A stretch of 64,000 nucleotides of DNA from Ectobius pallidus (taxonomy: Eukaryota; Arthropoda; Insecta; Blattodea; Ectobiidae): positions 163,190,559-163,254,558 of the forward strand of contig CAXKWD010000002.1 in NCBI GenBank assembly GCA_964059195.1, given 5' to 3'. This document shows, one piece after another, positions 32,824-45,319 of this stretch; the first letter of the stretch is position 1; each line of letters opens with the position of its first letter. Both the position numbers and the translations under genes were made by a program. The notes below the pieces were generated by a model that searched no databases, was not told where the DNA came from, and saw nothing but the letters and a program-made list of their open reading frames with translations.

Positions 32824-35191
32824 ATGTTAACAAAACAAGCTCTCCTTGAAAGAGAAGACAATAAAATGAATGTCATTGTTATACCAGAGACAAATATATT
32901 TGCTACATGCTCTCCTAACACAAACCAGTTACAAGACATGTTTCATTCCTGTAATATGACTATTCTTCCACCAGAGCCTACACATTACATTGACTTTTCG
33001 GATATGTTACTCGACATTATTGCTACAACTAATTCTGATAAAATACTTACTCACGGACAAATACCTGTACCTGGACTATCCCATCATGACCTAATTTATG
33101 CTGTTTATTCCTTACAATGCCCCCAAATCAATCCAAGACTTGTTACTTATCGTGATCTGAAAAATGTAAACAAGGCTGACTTAAACAAAGAAGCTTTACT
33201 TTTACCCTGCACGAAATATGGGAGCAAAGGACTGTAGACGAAAAAGTTGATAATCCAACTGTGTGACAAAATTTCACCAATAAAAACAAAACGCATGACT
33301 AGACCCCCAGCCCCATGGATGACTACATTAGAAAGCTCATGAACGAACGAGACAATGCTTACCGAAAATACAGAAGTGATAAAAATGCAGACAACTTAAG
33401 AACGTATAAATATTTAAGAAATAGAACTACACACACTATAAGGAATGCTAAAATATGACATGCTCACGATCTCATAGACTACAGTCCTAGGACTTCTGAC
33501 TTGTGGAAAACCTAAAAACCATAGGATTAGGTAAATCAAGGTAAAATGGCGATGTGACCACAAATCACGCAGACGAACTTAATGAATATTTTACATCTTT
33601 CCAGACTGTGACGATTGATGACCAGAGCAAACGAGATACGATGTATGAACTACACAATATTGACATGCCAATTAGAGAAAAGCTATTCTTTAAGTATGTA
33701 ACTCCCATTGATGTTAAGAAGGCCCTGAATCGTACCAAATCTAAAGCATAAGGAAGTGACAATATTAGCATAATGCTCATTCATAAAATTATCGACATGA
33801 TATTACCGACAATAACATAGGCCTATATCTTCAATTCTTCTCTAATGACATAACTTACCCCAAACTATGGAAACAAGCAATTGTACGACCAATCCCTAAA
33901 AATGTCTCAAAAGCACTGGAACGGATCGTACGTAAACAAATGACTGACTACTTTAATGAGTACCAAATTCTTGACCCTTATCAATCCGTATTTAGAAGTG
34001 GACATAGCACTGCAACTGCACTACTTAAAGTCACTGAAGACATACGCGAAGCCATTGACAAAAGTGAAATAACTGTGTTAACTCTCCTAGATTTCAGCAA
34101 GGCGTTCGACTCTGTAGACATTGACATACTTATTTCCAAACTCCGTTCTATACAGTTGTCTGAAAGCTGCATCTGGATTGATTTGTATCTTCGTGATCAC
34201 CTTGCAGGTCATCTTCCTGGTGTCATGTGAAGAGAGGAGTCCCCAGGGATCAGTTCTTGGTCCTTTACTATTTTCCTTATATGTTAACATTTCAACAGTA
34301 CTCCGATACAAAAGATATCATCTCTATGCTATGATCTGCAGATTTACATTCATACTAGACCCGAAACATTACATGACGCTCTGACTCAACTAAATGACAA
34401 TCTCAATGCTGTGTCTAATTGGTGTAATAAATTTGGTCTCAAATTAAACTCAGGCCATTATTATAGATCATCTGAGATTACTCTCAAAATTAGATTATAA
34501 TATGAATCTGCAAGTTATGATCAATAATAAGTCAGTCCCTTACAGCTCTTCCATGATGGGTCACTCAGGTAACACAAGTGTGCAAGAAAGTATTTGCCAG
34601 TCCCTAAATGAAAGACTTATAATGCCTAATTTTGATTATTGTGAGGTTGTTTTATGTGACCTTAGTGAAAGCCTTGCCCTGAAGTTGCAGCACACGCATA
34701 ATGCATGCATTCGCTTTGAGTGTAATATCCAACTAGATGAATATGTCACACCGTCCCTTCTAAGATTATCTTGGCTCCATATCTGTGAAAGGCGATCTAT
34801 GTACTCCCTTTCTCTTCTTTTTCAAATCCTCCAATCCTCAACTCCCCATTACCTGGCTAATCGTATTCAGTATTTATCTTCAAATCACTCACTAAATACC
34901 AGATCACAACATGATTCTCTACTTTCAATACCTATCCATAGAACATCCATATATTCCCGGTCTTTTACTGTAACTTCTGCACGTTCCTGGAATCTTCTTC
35001 CCTCCAGCATCAGGGTCTGTTGTACACTGTCAACATTTGAAACTAGGCTAAGCAAATATCTATTCAAAAAACACTTATTTTTTAGATATAAAACATTTGC
35101 TTTTTATTGTTTCTTGTATATTATAGGTCCAAGTTTAGTTACTTCTTTTTCTAGTGTAACACATTTTCTAAAATACTTTAATTTTAGGTAA
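32824..35191 (+). pseudogene. Decayed CR1/jockey-like LINE
   Basis: A plus-strand element is spread over several frames. Near 33,000-33,110 is the endonuclease C-terminus (ILTHGQIPVPGLSHHDLIY). Near 33,315-33,440 is the linker (DDYIRKLMNERDNAYRKY). RT blocks follow: LDPYQSVFRSGHSTATALL, VLTLLDFSKAFDSVD (34,074-34,118), PQGSVLGPLLFSLYVN, and an active-site region near 34,325 that reads YAM rather than YADD in the preserved frame. The last ORF (34,502-35,191) is the C-terminal domain (RSFTVTSARSWNLLPSSIR), typical of CR1/jockey-group elements. Many stops and at least four frame changes mark an old copy; the 5' half is missing. Confidence 0.85.
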
Positions 35192-35355
35192 CATAGACTC
35201 AATTAACTACTGTATATGTATATAACTAGTGTATTCTTATTACTTATAGAACTATGTTAGTGTTATTAACTAAGTTGTTGACTATTAAACACTTTAGGCT
35301 TCACTTTTGTTTACATTTTTGCAGGACATACGTTTCATGGGGTTTGCCCACATTT

Positions 35356-35640
35356 TCAACTGCTTGTCAACTGTCTATTTTCTGCTTTGAGAACAGTGGT
35401 GCCTTCTGGTTTTGGTTTAACAAACTTCTTGATCAAGTTTTCTTCTAGCGGTATTTCAAAATTCATCAGTTTATCTTCATACTTTTTCATATAAATCTTT
35501 CCCCACACTTCCAGATCTTTTTGTTTATTAACTGATTTCAATAGGTTGGTTTTCTTAAGGATGTGATGATTCTTATTCCAACAATGAGCTGCCACTGCTG
35601 ATTTGTCTATTTGACAATCTACTCTTATACAATTCAACGG
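35356..35640 (-). pseudogene. Penelope-like element, C-terminal piece
   Basis: The minus-strand frame contains DKSAVAAHCWNKNHHI, which matches the region after the GIY-YIG core in Penelope-like elements (AxAxHxxxxxH). It continues the element at 36,350-37,430 across an inserted sequence. The start methionine of this frame is an accident of the break. Confidence 0.75.
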
Positions 35641-36348
35641 CCCTAAATAGCGTGCTTGCTAGCTCACCCGCTTCGTGAGACATCGGGTATACTCGGCGAT
35701 GTTCGTCTCTCGCAGTGTAAACTTTCATGACGACTACAAAATTAGGGAAACCGTTTCTTTATTATATAAGGCCTAAGTGAAATGAACACAATGAATAACA
35801 ATACAATGAATAAATATTCTAATTTTATTTTTACTTACAATTTTCATAGCTCTGAACCACAAACATTTTTAATAATCTACCCGTGTAAATTTCTTAAAAA
35901 TCCTGGAGTCAATGAATAATGGCGGGCGAAGCCGGGAGCACCAGCAGTAAAATATTGATGGTTTAACTCTTGAAATATTGCTGATAATAGTAATCCAAAC
36001 AAACCCTTGAAACATTATATAATTTCTGAAAATTACACTGAATTGATCAAATAAAATTCACATCATATTCATGTCAATAAACAGTTGAGAAACAATACGT
36101 ATTATGTGTTCACAGGTTCTTTGGAACTGCGTAATCGATTCTGATATAGTTTTCCCAGGGGGCGCTTTCTAATCGTAGAATGTTCTCTGAAGCCGGAATT
36201 TTAGCTGTTTCATTAATATTATTAATGGCTTAGTTTATGAATGATTCGCGTGCAAGTGTTAATAAATATAATGCTTTAATAATTATTATACTCTTAATTT
36301 TTAACTTTTAAATGAATTATCATGGGCGAAGCCACGGGGACCTCCTAG
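35641..36348 (+). mobile_element. Helitron-like insertion (non-autonomous)
   Basis: The right end reads catgggcgaagccacgggga, then cctcCTAG followed by T. A GC-rich subterminal hairpin followed by CTAG|T is typical of Helitron 3' ends in insects. A related piece ggcgggcgaagccgggagc lies near 35,920. The sequence interrupts a Penelope-like ORF whose two halves are recognisable on either side. No Rep/helicase ORF is present. The 5' boundary is uncertain by tens of bases because the diagnostic TC is not clear. Confidence 0.6.
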
Positions 36349-36349
36349 T

Positions 36350-37430
36350 ATTTAATATTCCTTAGGTGTTCTTTCAGTCTAGTGTGTATATTTCTTTTTG
36401 CTTTACCTATATTTTTATGTTTCATTGCACTTAGAACAATTTATCTGGTAGATACCTGCCTTTTTTCCTTTGGGTATTTTATCCAAATGATTAGTATTAG
36501 TTAAATTTTTAATGCTGTATTTGTTGTATGCAGACAAAGATATGTTGTATTCTTTAAAGATTTTCTGAAATTTTTGAGTTACCCAAGGATGAAATGTGAA
36601 TTTTTTGAATATTGTTTTTTCTTTCTCTGATGCTAAAGTTATTGTTTTTAACTGCTTCTGTTTTTTGAATTTTTCTATTTTCTTGTCTACTAGTTTTTTC
36701 TAAATCCATTCTTTTCTGCAGTTTTCAGAATCTGTGAATATTCCTTCCTCATCATGTGTCTCTTTCGATAAAGGAAGGTTGACCAATATGTGTGTTAAAC
36801 TATTGATTACGGCATGTTTGTGTGGTCTGGGGTTGTAGCCATCAGCTTTTATATAATTATCTGTATGTGTGTGTATTCCAAATTCTAATTTTTGACCTTT
36901 CCTCTTAATTTTGAGATCTAGAAAATTTAGACTCATGTTACTTTCTGTTTCTACTGTAAAATTAATGGTCTGTTCCTGTAAGTTCAACAATTTCAAAGCA
37001 TCTTCAATGCGTCTTTCATCAATTAAACATCGTCTACATATCGGAACCAATGTTTGAAAATATATGGGAACGATTTTGTTATTTTGGTCTCAAAATAACT
37101 CTTAAACAGATTGGCCAAAAAAAGTGATAGAGGGCTTCCCATGGCAAGTCCGGCCTCCTGTTTGTAAAATTTTCCATCAAATGTAAAGACTGCTTGATCA
37201 ATGCAAATTTCAGTCAGCTTTATGTACTCTTTTGTATTTTCCTTATCCACCTTAATAGATTCTAGCCAGTTTTGTAAGTAGCCCAATGTGTTTTCTTTAG
37301 GTATGCTGGGGAATAAAGATTGAACATCAAAAGATACAAGCCTGTCTTGAGTTGATAATTCTAAATCCTTGATTTTATCTACCACTTCCAGAGAATTCTT
37401 TATACTGTCAGGGGCCACATCTGAGAAAAC
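36350..37430 (-). pseudogene. Penelope-like reverse transcriptase, frameshifted
   Basis: On the minus strand, 37,418-37,023 encodes RT blocks (RLVSFDVQSLFPSIP, QEAGLAMGSPLS, FKHWFRYVDDV), where YVDD is the catalytic box. A frameshift right after it moves the frame to 37,050-36,700, which continues with NMSLNFLDLKIKRKGQKLEF and HPR-type sequence (GYNPRPHKHAVINS). Further on, at about 36,470-36,365, GIYQINCSKC and a following RLKEHLR-like stretch give the GIY-YIG domain. The element is 5' truncated at about 37,430, and its C-terminal piece lies at 35,356-35,640 beyond the Helitron-like insertion. Stops and the frameshift make it non-functional. Confidence 0.87.
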
Positions 37431-37487
37431 TCAAACAAATATGAAGAGACACACCAGTTGCGCACACACTCATACTGGATGGGATGA

Positions 37488-37655
37488 AGGTGACGGCCAA
37501 ATGATGTTTGGGGACAACAAGGGCCTGAAGTTTCCTGACATTTGTCTCACAGGTGAGGAAAAACCACACCTAGGAAACTTGCCCAACCAGGAATCCAACC
37601 CAGGTCCACTGTGCAAGGGGAGCGAATGCATCCCGTTTACCACAGTGTTACACTG
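37488..37655 (-). repeat. tRNA-derived SINE fragment, minus strand
   Basis: On the minus strand the sequence runs from actgtggtaaacgggatgc through a B-box-like gggttggattcctgg to a short body. It lies just 5' of the truncated Penelope element. Only one copy is seen here, so the family is unnamed. Confidence 0.5.
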
Positions 37656-38161
37656 ATGTAAACTTATTGCTATTCATAATTAATTTTTTTTACAACACCT
37701 ACAGCGTTTTGATAAGAACTTCCACTTTGGCCAGTACTCCTTTTCACTTTTTAAAAATGTTTTCGGTGTGTGTTCCATTTGGCTTTGTTTATTATATCTG
37801 TGCACCATTTTACTCTTTTAAAATCTTCTTTGATATGTACTCTTTTACTTAAAAGTTATCTTTCGTTTGTGTTACATTTTACTTTTTTGTATTATCTTTG
37901 CTCTGTGCCCTGTTGTACACCAAATTGTCTTCGGTCTGTGCTCAATTTTACTTTTTTAAAATTATCTGTTATCTGTGCTCCATTTTAATTCTTCCTAGTT
38001 CATTCTTTTTTAAGGAAAATCTCTTTGAATATTTTCATTGATACCTTGTCCTTTAATTAATTTGTTTCATTCTGTCCAATAGGAAATTCATATCACATTG
38101 ATTCTGATTTATTTGTAAGCTATCATTCCCAATATGTTTGTATCTCTGAGTTGCACTACAC
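37656..38161. other. No recognised gene; repeated T-rich motif
   Basis: Between 37,790 and 37,990 a motif like atctgtgctccattttactttt recurs at least five times with variation, about 50 bp apart. It looks like a degenerate low-complexity array. The small ORFs through it are by-products. Confidence 0.5.
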
Positions 38162-38163
38162 TA

Positions 38164-38673
38164 GGGTGTCCATACATTGTTTATACAAATATGGGACAGT
38201 TAAAAATGGGAAAATCTTGGGACAGTTAAGGGAAAAAGGGGACAAAAGTTTCATCCACAAAATTTAATGAACATTTAAAATTTACCTTTGTCTTGTGCTC
38301 ACAAATTATCCCAAATGACTTCTTAAATTTCTTCTGCAGACTGGTTTAGATAATTTATTCTGTTTAGATAATTTATTTCACAGAAGTAGATTCCTCATTG
38401 TTACTGAACTTTTTACTTTTATGTAAATTATCAAGAAGTGCATTTTCTTCTAATACTTTGTCATAAAAGTCACCACAATATCCTATTCAAGTGTGTTTTG
38501 ACAATAAGCAAGGCCTTCACTGTTGCAGTTTCCATTAACATAGCGTAAAATACACTGGCCATTCAGAATCACAAAAAAGCAGGATATTTAAGCATCCCCA
38601 ATAAAACTTTTAAGAGAGTGGGACATTTAAAAAAAAGGGATTGTCCTGGTTAAAGCAGGATGAATGGATACCC
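38164..38673. mobile_element. TIR element of uncertain superfamily
   Basis: The ends gggtgtccatacattg and the complement of ...tgaatggataccc are imperfect inverted repeats. TA lies on both sides (38162-38163, 38674-38675). If the TA is counted as part of the ends (TAGGGTGTCC), the outer 8 bases cactacac and cattacaa match at six of eight, which would suit hAT. The 510-bp interior is non-coding. Confidence 0.6.
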
Positions 38674-38675
38674 TA

Positions 38676-39653
38676 CATTACAATAATATCGTTAGTTCTA
38701 ATTTAAATATATTGTTGTGAATCAGCTGTATGGATAGGTACCATATGTGTAAGGGATTTTAGACTTGTAGCTGTAGAGGATTATTCCTGATAATATTAGT
38801 TTGTCTGGGACTGAAAATGGGACATTCATCTCACAACTGAACTAGCTTAGGGTTCCCACAATGTACTTTAAAAAAAAAAAAAATGACATTTGTATTTTCC
38901 TCTTGAAGAAACTGTCACATTTTTAGAAAGTGTGACATGTTAGAAATAATTAAAATAGAATTAAATCTAATTATCTATTATAAATCACAATTGCACTTAC
39001 AATGATTAGAAGAACCGAATTTCAAAATATGCCTGATTTAAGCATGGAGGAAAAAAAAAATTATTATAATTATGAACTTCTTCATATACCTCATCAGAGT
39101 TTCATGAATTCGCCACCAGGAGTGCTGCATATGGAATAAATCCAATAATAAATTTATAAAAATCAAGATGAATGGGAACATTTTACTAGTTCATGACTCG
39201 GTAGCTTTGACTGACTTACCGTACTTCATTACTTAATGGTTGACATTACCGAATGACTTTTATCATATATATTAGGAAATACAATACTTCATGATTATTT
39301 CTTACTTGATACAACTCCCACCTCTGAATGCCCTTCCCCTCACATGCATTCCGCCAATGTGAGGAAGAAAGAATTGTACTGTACATCAGTACAAAATAGT
39401 CAACATTAAAAAAAACATATCACATTCTGTGAGTTTCTTGAAGGTTCAGACCCACCATTATTCTTGATGATTCACATATAAAATGAGAATAGCAGTGTTT
39501 GAACATGAAGCAACCCTATGTACTCGTTTGAATTTTGTTTTAAGTAAAAAATGTTTTTGCAGAGAATTAGAATAAGAGAAGAATGTTTGTAAACCATGCA
39601 GACACTGGCACTAGAACTTTAAAGTGAAAAATGTCAAGTTTTTGTAGTATCTT
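38676..39653. other. No recognised gene
   Basis: AT-rich sequence with A runs near 38,870 and 39,050; no ORF or repeat is supported. Confidence 0.5.
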
Positions 39654-39656
39654 TTA

Positions 39657-40815
39657 AGGCCGATCGTTTAAACAGTTTGATCTCGGATGAGAGACTAAGC
39701 TGATCTCAGTTCACACTGAACTCGAAAATTACTGTTGTATAAACGCTGATCTGAGATCAATTCATACTGAACTGGGATCAATTTTGACTGAAGAAATTTC
39801 TCCGATTAAACTCGAACTCAGTTCAAGGGGGTGTTTTCTTATTTGAGATACAAGATAGCTCATTATAAACATAATATTAGGTCCACTTGTGTGGTTACAA
39901 TAAATATGAAGCAAATATACAAAGACAACTTCATACATTTCTAGTTATACCGTAGTTGCCTGTAGATAGGCTATGTTAGACTCCTTATAATGCAGTAACA
40001 TAACTCTACACCATTACTCTATAATATGCTTACGTTATTATTATCATCGACTCAATCCAATTTTCATATATCTCGTGATGATAAAAATTATTAATTTCGT
40101 CAGGCTCCCCATGTGTTTTACGTACCTTGTCTAGAGCAAATGCTTTCTTTTTTATGTGACCTATAACTCTTTCAGAGCTGAGATTTTACATAAGGCAGTC
40201 ATCAGGTAAAAACTTCAGTGGACTCTTTTAAGTTTAAAATCGATAGGGAAAATTTCAGTGAAATACCTGGTTTCCATGAATGACAAACATAATGTAAGAG
40301 ATGAACAAAAAACTCACGATTTAAGCATTACTCTATTAATCTTACATATCCGCTTTATACAATTGTTGAAATGAAGCATTTATACGTCAGTAGCCGATTT
40401 ATATTGCCAGAACTGAAATTACCAGAACATTTTTCCATGCATTTGGCTCTTGCACAGATGTTATCGCATCCGTTTTTCTGGATTCTATAATGTCTTTATA
40501 TTTTCCCAAGACAATTTCAATCAGGACATCCTTGTCCTTCTTGGAAAAATTAGGGGAACGATCCTTTTTCTGCTTAATTTTGATCATATTTTCCCTTCCT
40601 TTCGCACAGCACCCAGTCTGAATACGAAGGAAAATAGAATAACAATGCTCTCGCGATACTCAGCTGTTTCTGAGATGTTGCCAAACGCTCACATACGATT
40701 AGGATCAAAATTGAACTTCAATTACTTGATCTTAGATCAGTGTTATACAATACGACTCGAGTCTGAACTTGGATCATAATTGATCTCCAGTCAGTGATGT
40801 TTATACAATCGGCCC
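39657..40815. mobile_element. PIF/Harbinger-type element with Myb/SANT-like remnant
   Basis: The left end aggccgatcgtttaaac and the right end (complement gggccgattgtataaac) are inverted repeats flanked by TTA (39654-39656 and 40816-40818), the usual PIF/Harbinger duplication. The 1,159-bp element holds several gatctgagatcaatt-like palindromic motifs near both ends. A Myb/SANT-like coding fragment is on the minus strand (40,399-40,587). Harbinger elements normally carry a Myb-like gene beside the transposase; here the transposase is gone. Confidence 0.75.
40399..40587 (-). pseudogene. Myb/SANT-like DNA-binding domain fragment
   Basis: The frame reads KDRSPNFSKKDKDVLIEIV, then KYKDIIESRKTDAITSVQ and NAWKNV. 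This resembles the first helix-turn-helix of Myb/SANT-like (MSANTD3/4-type) proteins, including the accessory protein of PIF/Harbinger transposons. After NAWKNV the similarity is lost, because of a deletion or a missing exon. With about 50 recognisable residues it cannot be a working protein. Confidence 0.65.
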
Positions 40816-40818
40816 TTA

Positions 40819-43800
40819 ATGTAGGGATTGAAATATGGTTTGTAACTTCTTTTTCCTAATGTGTTGTTTTAAGCAATCAGCCCATTATTTTCATTCTCTG
40901 TTGATACTCTCAAAGTGATTGTTAGGGCATGTATTGGAAGATTCATTGTCTCACAACAGAGTCAGAAAGGCTAATTTTAGTGATTTATTTTAATATCTGA
41001 CAGCACATTAACTGCATGAAACTTTTGAATATAGCAATAACAAAAACAGTTTTCAATTAGGCAAACTGAGCAATTTATTGTATCTGCTAGTGTATACTGT
41101 ATGAAAATTTCCAATACAGAATTGGAAAACTTCAAACAAAACTGATTTAAAATTTTATGTGGGAAAAAAATGTTGGTGTCAGTGTTTTGGTACCTTCGCC
41201 AGGCATAAAGAGCAAAATACTCTTGTTTGATTTGAATATATTGTTCCTTTAAAAAATAAATAAAAATAAAATAAAAAATTGATCTTGTAGCATATCATGA
41301 TATTACACTGTGCTGTTAAAGAGACTTATTTTCTGCTTTTAACTCTAGACCATACTGTGTACATGTGTTTTAAAAAAATGTTGATTATATTGGATTGTCA
41401 TAATCTAACCAAGTTGGATCTACACCTTTAACAGCAAATGTACTTGTCATGGCATAAGAGTTCCATTTTCATAAATTGAATTACATGCTTTACATAAAGG
41501 ATTAATGTGGCTAAATACATGATACATGATAAAGAGTGTAAACTATGTGGAGATTATTGCAAGTGTGCTCTCTAGAAATGATATGTACCTAAGATGTCAG
41601 TGGGCTCAATAAGTTTCACTTTAAAAAGCTGGGTTACAGATGTTAAGAATGTAGAATTGTATTAATTCTAAATGCTTGAAATAATTGTAAATTGTAAGTA
41701 GAATGCCAATATCCAACACGTGTTGTGTTAACAGGAGCTATTTTGTAAATTAAGTGGAGAAAACCAAAAATTAAACTTGGCACTATCATCTATTAAATAT
41801 AAATAAATAAAATAAGAGATAGGAGGTATGAACTTACTGTCATTGGGAAAACATAATTCATGCATCCTACTGTTATCTCAAAATTACCTTTTTTTGTATA
41901 TGATTCGTTCTAAAAGATTAATTTGGATTATTATCATAGTTATTATTATTTTTAGGCTTATATTTGTTATTTTTTCTTACCACTAATTATTTTAGAACAT
42001 TATTGTTTCTAAAACGCTTCAAATACTCTTTTCTGAGTGTACATACTATCGCTCATCTCTTTATAGTTTATTCCGTTTCCTCAGTAATAATTATATTAAT
42101 TATGGCAGATAGTAAGGGGATTATAAAGTCCATGTCATTGTATCCTACTTTATTCTAAGCGCACATTTTAAATAAAGCAAGAGGTGTTCTATTTGAAGTT
42201 TTATTTTAGAATGGGTACTTATACTTAAGAGAGTTACTGTTTACTTAAAACCGGATTCTTAAGTATTTGTAAAGAGCAGAACAGATTTATAAAACATAGT
42301 TTTAAATACCTGCCTTTATGAACAAGACATAATTTTATTGTTTTCTAAAGTTAGTGACAATATTGGATATTCTGTAGTATTGGTCAGTATAATGCAAAGT
42401 ACTTGAGAAACTAATTGTAAGTGAATTGTTGTAAGAAAGGAAGCAGTTCGATATGTTATTGAATTCAGTTGATGACATTAGTAGAGTGAATGTACTGCCA
42501 TTCAATCCTCGTCCCCTCCAAAATTATTTTGCTTTTTCCAAGCACCAGAGTTTCAAAGTTTATTGTTTGTACGTAACATGTACATTGCATGCATAAACAT
42601 AGTCAGTGTATAAAAATAAAATAAATTATTTTGACAATAAAATATTAAAACAACATTTCTTAGACTTTGTCAAAAAGATAAGACATTCTTTTTAAGATGT
42701 GTAATTTTTCTTTAAATAAAAGTTATTCTATGCAAAACGATTTATGTAAATTTTAAATGGTTATATGTAAATGCCTAAATAACATCCAGTTATTTAAAAA
42801 TTAGGCATAAGAATAGTTTATATATATATTTACATTGTGAATAATTATCTACTCTCTGCATTTTGCAATAGTTAGCTTTATGACTTTTATATTGCATTTT
42901 AAATGTAACTTTCTTATTTGTTTGCTAACACCATAAATATCACTTCCAATAAAAAATATCCTTTAGTACATAATCATAAAACTGAGAGTGTATGGGTGAG
43001 AGTTTGGAGGATAGTGTGGAAATCACTCAAAAAATTATGGTAATGCTCACATCCTTTACTATATATATAAGTTAAAGACTAAATACTGAATGAATTATGG
43101 ATAACAAGTAAGCATAATGAATATAAATATGTATGTCTATATTGTGTACATAATTTATTGCAATGATTTGTTCACAACACTGCCACACTGTTCAAAAGCA
43201 CTGATTAAGATTACAATAGAATATTTTTTGGAGGGTGCAGAATATAATGTTTAAGCAAAGTTACAGTGTTGTTAAGTTAAATGCCTAGAAAAGTGTTAAT
43301 TCGTACAGACTTATCTATACCGGTACTTTAAATTCCAATACAGTGATGTTTGGCTAAGTATATTGGTGTTCTTGAACTCAGATTCAAATTTCCGTATTAT
43401 TGGTTATTGGAATTATGAAACCTTGTAGAGAAACTGGCATCGTCAGCACTTAAATTTGACAGAACTAGTAATATAGTTTTCAAAGTGACTAGAGTAGAAA
43501 TAGGAAATTGGGTATATATGCAGAAGGAGTGGAAAATGTATCAGACAATGAAACATTTTTGATAAATTTTATAGTAACTTAAACAAGTTTATCCACTATA
43601 TTGATCAAAATAAGTTAAAATGTTAATTTCCTTTGGAAACTATTGATTTGATTGAGTAGATAAGACTTAAATAAAATTGTATGTTTTATGTTCTGTAATG
43701 GTTAATGGTTTGGTACTGTAATAAAATAAAATTCAGGAAAGATGATTGTGTTCTTCCGTCAGGGTTTTTATTAATTTTACCTGAGCAATATATCATAAGG

Positions 43801-43862
43801 TGTAATAAAAGTTATTTTCAACAGTTCTAAAACTAAACAAGAGAGGTCCTAATGATTTGCCC
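40819..43862. other. 3-kb AT-rich stretch without recognised gene
   Basis: Neither strand shows a frame longer than about 65 residues or any family motif. There are many aataaa hexamers, which are expected in AT-rich DNA. It could be intergenic or intronic. Confidence 0.55.
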
Positions 43863-43905
43863 CAGTGGCGAATGGGGGTGATAAAGGGGCAAAAGCTTCC
43901 CCAGT
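43863..43905 (+). repeat. Possible hAT terminus
   Basis: The sequence cagtggcgaatgggggtgat resembles the cagtggcg ends of the hAT elements at 23,855 and 61,233. No partner end or duplication was found, so it may be a solo fragment. Confidence 0.3.
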
Positions 43906-44359
43906 TCCTCAGATTAGAATGATTCTTCTTTAAATTATGGTATAATTTTCACTGAAGTTCATTTACTGACAAGAATGCAAAATAGTTTGGAACATTTCAT
44001 ATACGATGTTTAAAATAGTTGATTCAATTAATATTAGTTTTTCACCATACACAACAGAAATTCAATAATGAATTCAAATGCATTAGTTTGCAGCATCACT
44101 TTACATTGCTGAATCGAGTCCAAATCCTGCTGCACAAAGTTTGCTGCAGGATTCATAATGGCTGATTATGATAGAATCTTTTGTTAAAAGCGATATTTCA
44201 AGTCATCACGAAAGTCAAAACAACTTAGTATGTTAGAGCTGTAAATGAATAATTGAAAGTGGTGTATGGACTACACAAATATAACTTGGAACATTAAATA
44301 CGTGCATATATAAGCTGAAGTGATTTATAAATAAAATTAAGGTAAAAATGGCTCATTGT

Positions 44360-44660
44360 GGTTATTATTCATAGAGGGCAAGTCCACACAACTTAGGGAA
44401 CACGGCCCTGCGTTGATTCATGGTCTATGCTGAGCAACATTAGCCAGGGAAAAAGAGTGTGCATCGGAGAAAAAGTACAGCAACAGAGAATACTTTTCCC
44501 GCACGAACCCTGCGCTCAACTCACGCGGGCTTGCCAAGGTGACCCAGACAGCCTCCCAATCGACACCGCTAGGGATTGGTACCTTGGTAGTATAAAAACG
44601 AGGTATAGCTCAACCGAAAAATACACTGACCGGCAAAAAAACCCGATCACTTAAAGAAAT
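44360..44660. other. Unassigned GC-richer block
   Basis: This block has a clearly higher GC content than its surroundings and a 75-residue frame (44,427-44,654) with no recognisable motif. The end cactgaccggcaaaaaaacc looks like a transposon terminus, but no partner was found. Confidence 0.35.
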
Positions 44661-44854
44661 TTTTAAAAATTAAGTTTAAATAAAAATTATGTAGTAGGCC
44701 TAGTGTTTGAAGTAAAATTACTGCAATTGTATACGTTTTTAAGATTAAAATTTAATGACACATTCACACTTAATTCCCCATTTTCCCTCTTGCACCGTGG
44801 TAAATGGTGAGCCTAAGGTTGCAGGGGCATAACGGAGGCTGCATCCATCATCAA

Positions 44855-45256
44855 TTAGAGCAACAGCTTTGGCAAAGTCTTCAGGAAAGCGGGAAACAGG
44901 ACCGCCAAAGCTTCGAGCTCGTAAGCAGAATAGGCTCTCTCTTGGGACGTTAGAGTTCTAGAGGCATAAGCTACTGGCTTATGCCCATCACCAAAACACT
45001 GTAATAACACGGCCCCTAACGCCACCGAGGATGCGTCAGTCTGAAGGATGAATATCTTAGAGAAGTCTGGTATGCTCAGAACATGAGGGTTCATGACCAT
45101 CTTCTTTAGCAGCTCAAAAGCCTTCTGTTGTTCAGGCCCCCAGAGAAACGTCTTCCGAAGAGCATTTGGAATAAACCGATGGAAAAACTGACCATTCCCA
45201 TAAACCTAGCAACTCCTTTTACATCTGTTGGAGGAGCGTATTCCCTAATGGATTTC
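44855..45256 (-). pseudogene. Gypsy element, RT end and RNase H part
   Basis: The minus-strand frame contains FILQTDASSVALGAVLLQ and PVAYASRTLTSQERAY followed by YELEALAVLF, the first half of a Ty3/gypsy RNase H with its catalytic D and E. Upstream, around 45,250-45,130, degenerate frames read the RT thumb region (MGMVSFFHRFIPN-like). It is the downstream continuation of the gypsy RT at 50,106-50,856, separated by the inserted LINE. RNase H breaks off at about 44,860. A purine run near 44,785 on the minus strand could be a polypurine tract, but no LTR was identified. Confidence 0.85.
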
Positions 45257-45319
45257 CAGTCTTGTATCAGCTATTGATGAGGAAACACGCGTTCGCGCGG
45301 AGCTAGCAGAAAGTGGAAA

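Noticed and set aside
32216..32830. Small plus-strand ORFs before the CR1/jockey-like LINE
   Set aside because: They contain no LINE or other family motif and are short enough to be chance in AT-rich DNA.
40819..44359. Host 3' UTR or exon, because of many aataaa signals
   Set aside because: AATAAA is expected often by chance in such AT-rich DNA, and no open frame or splice structure supports a gene.
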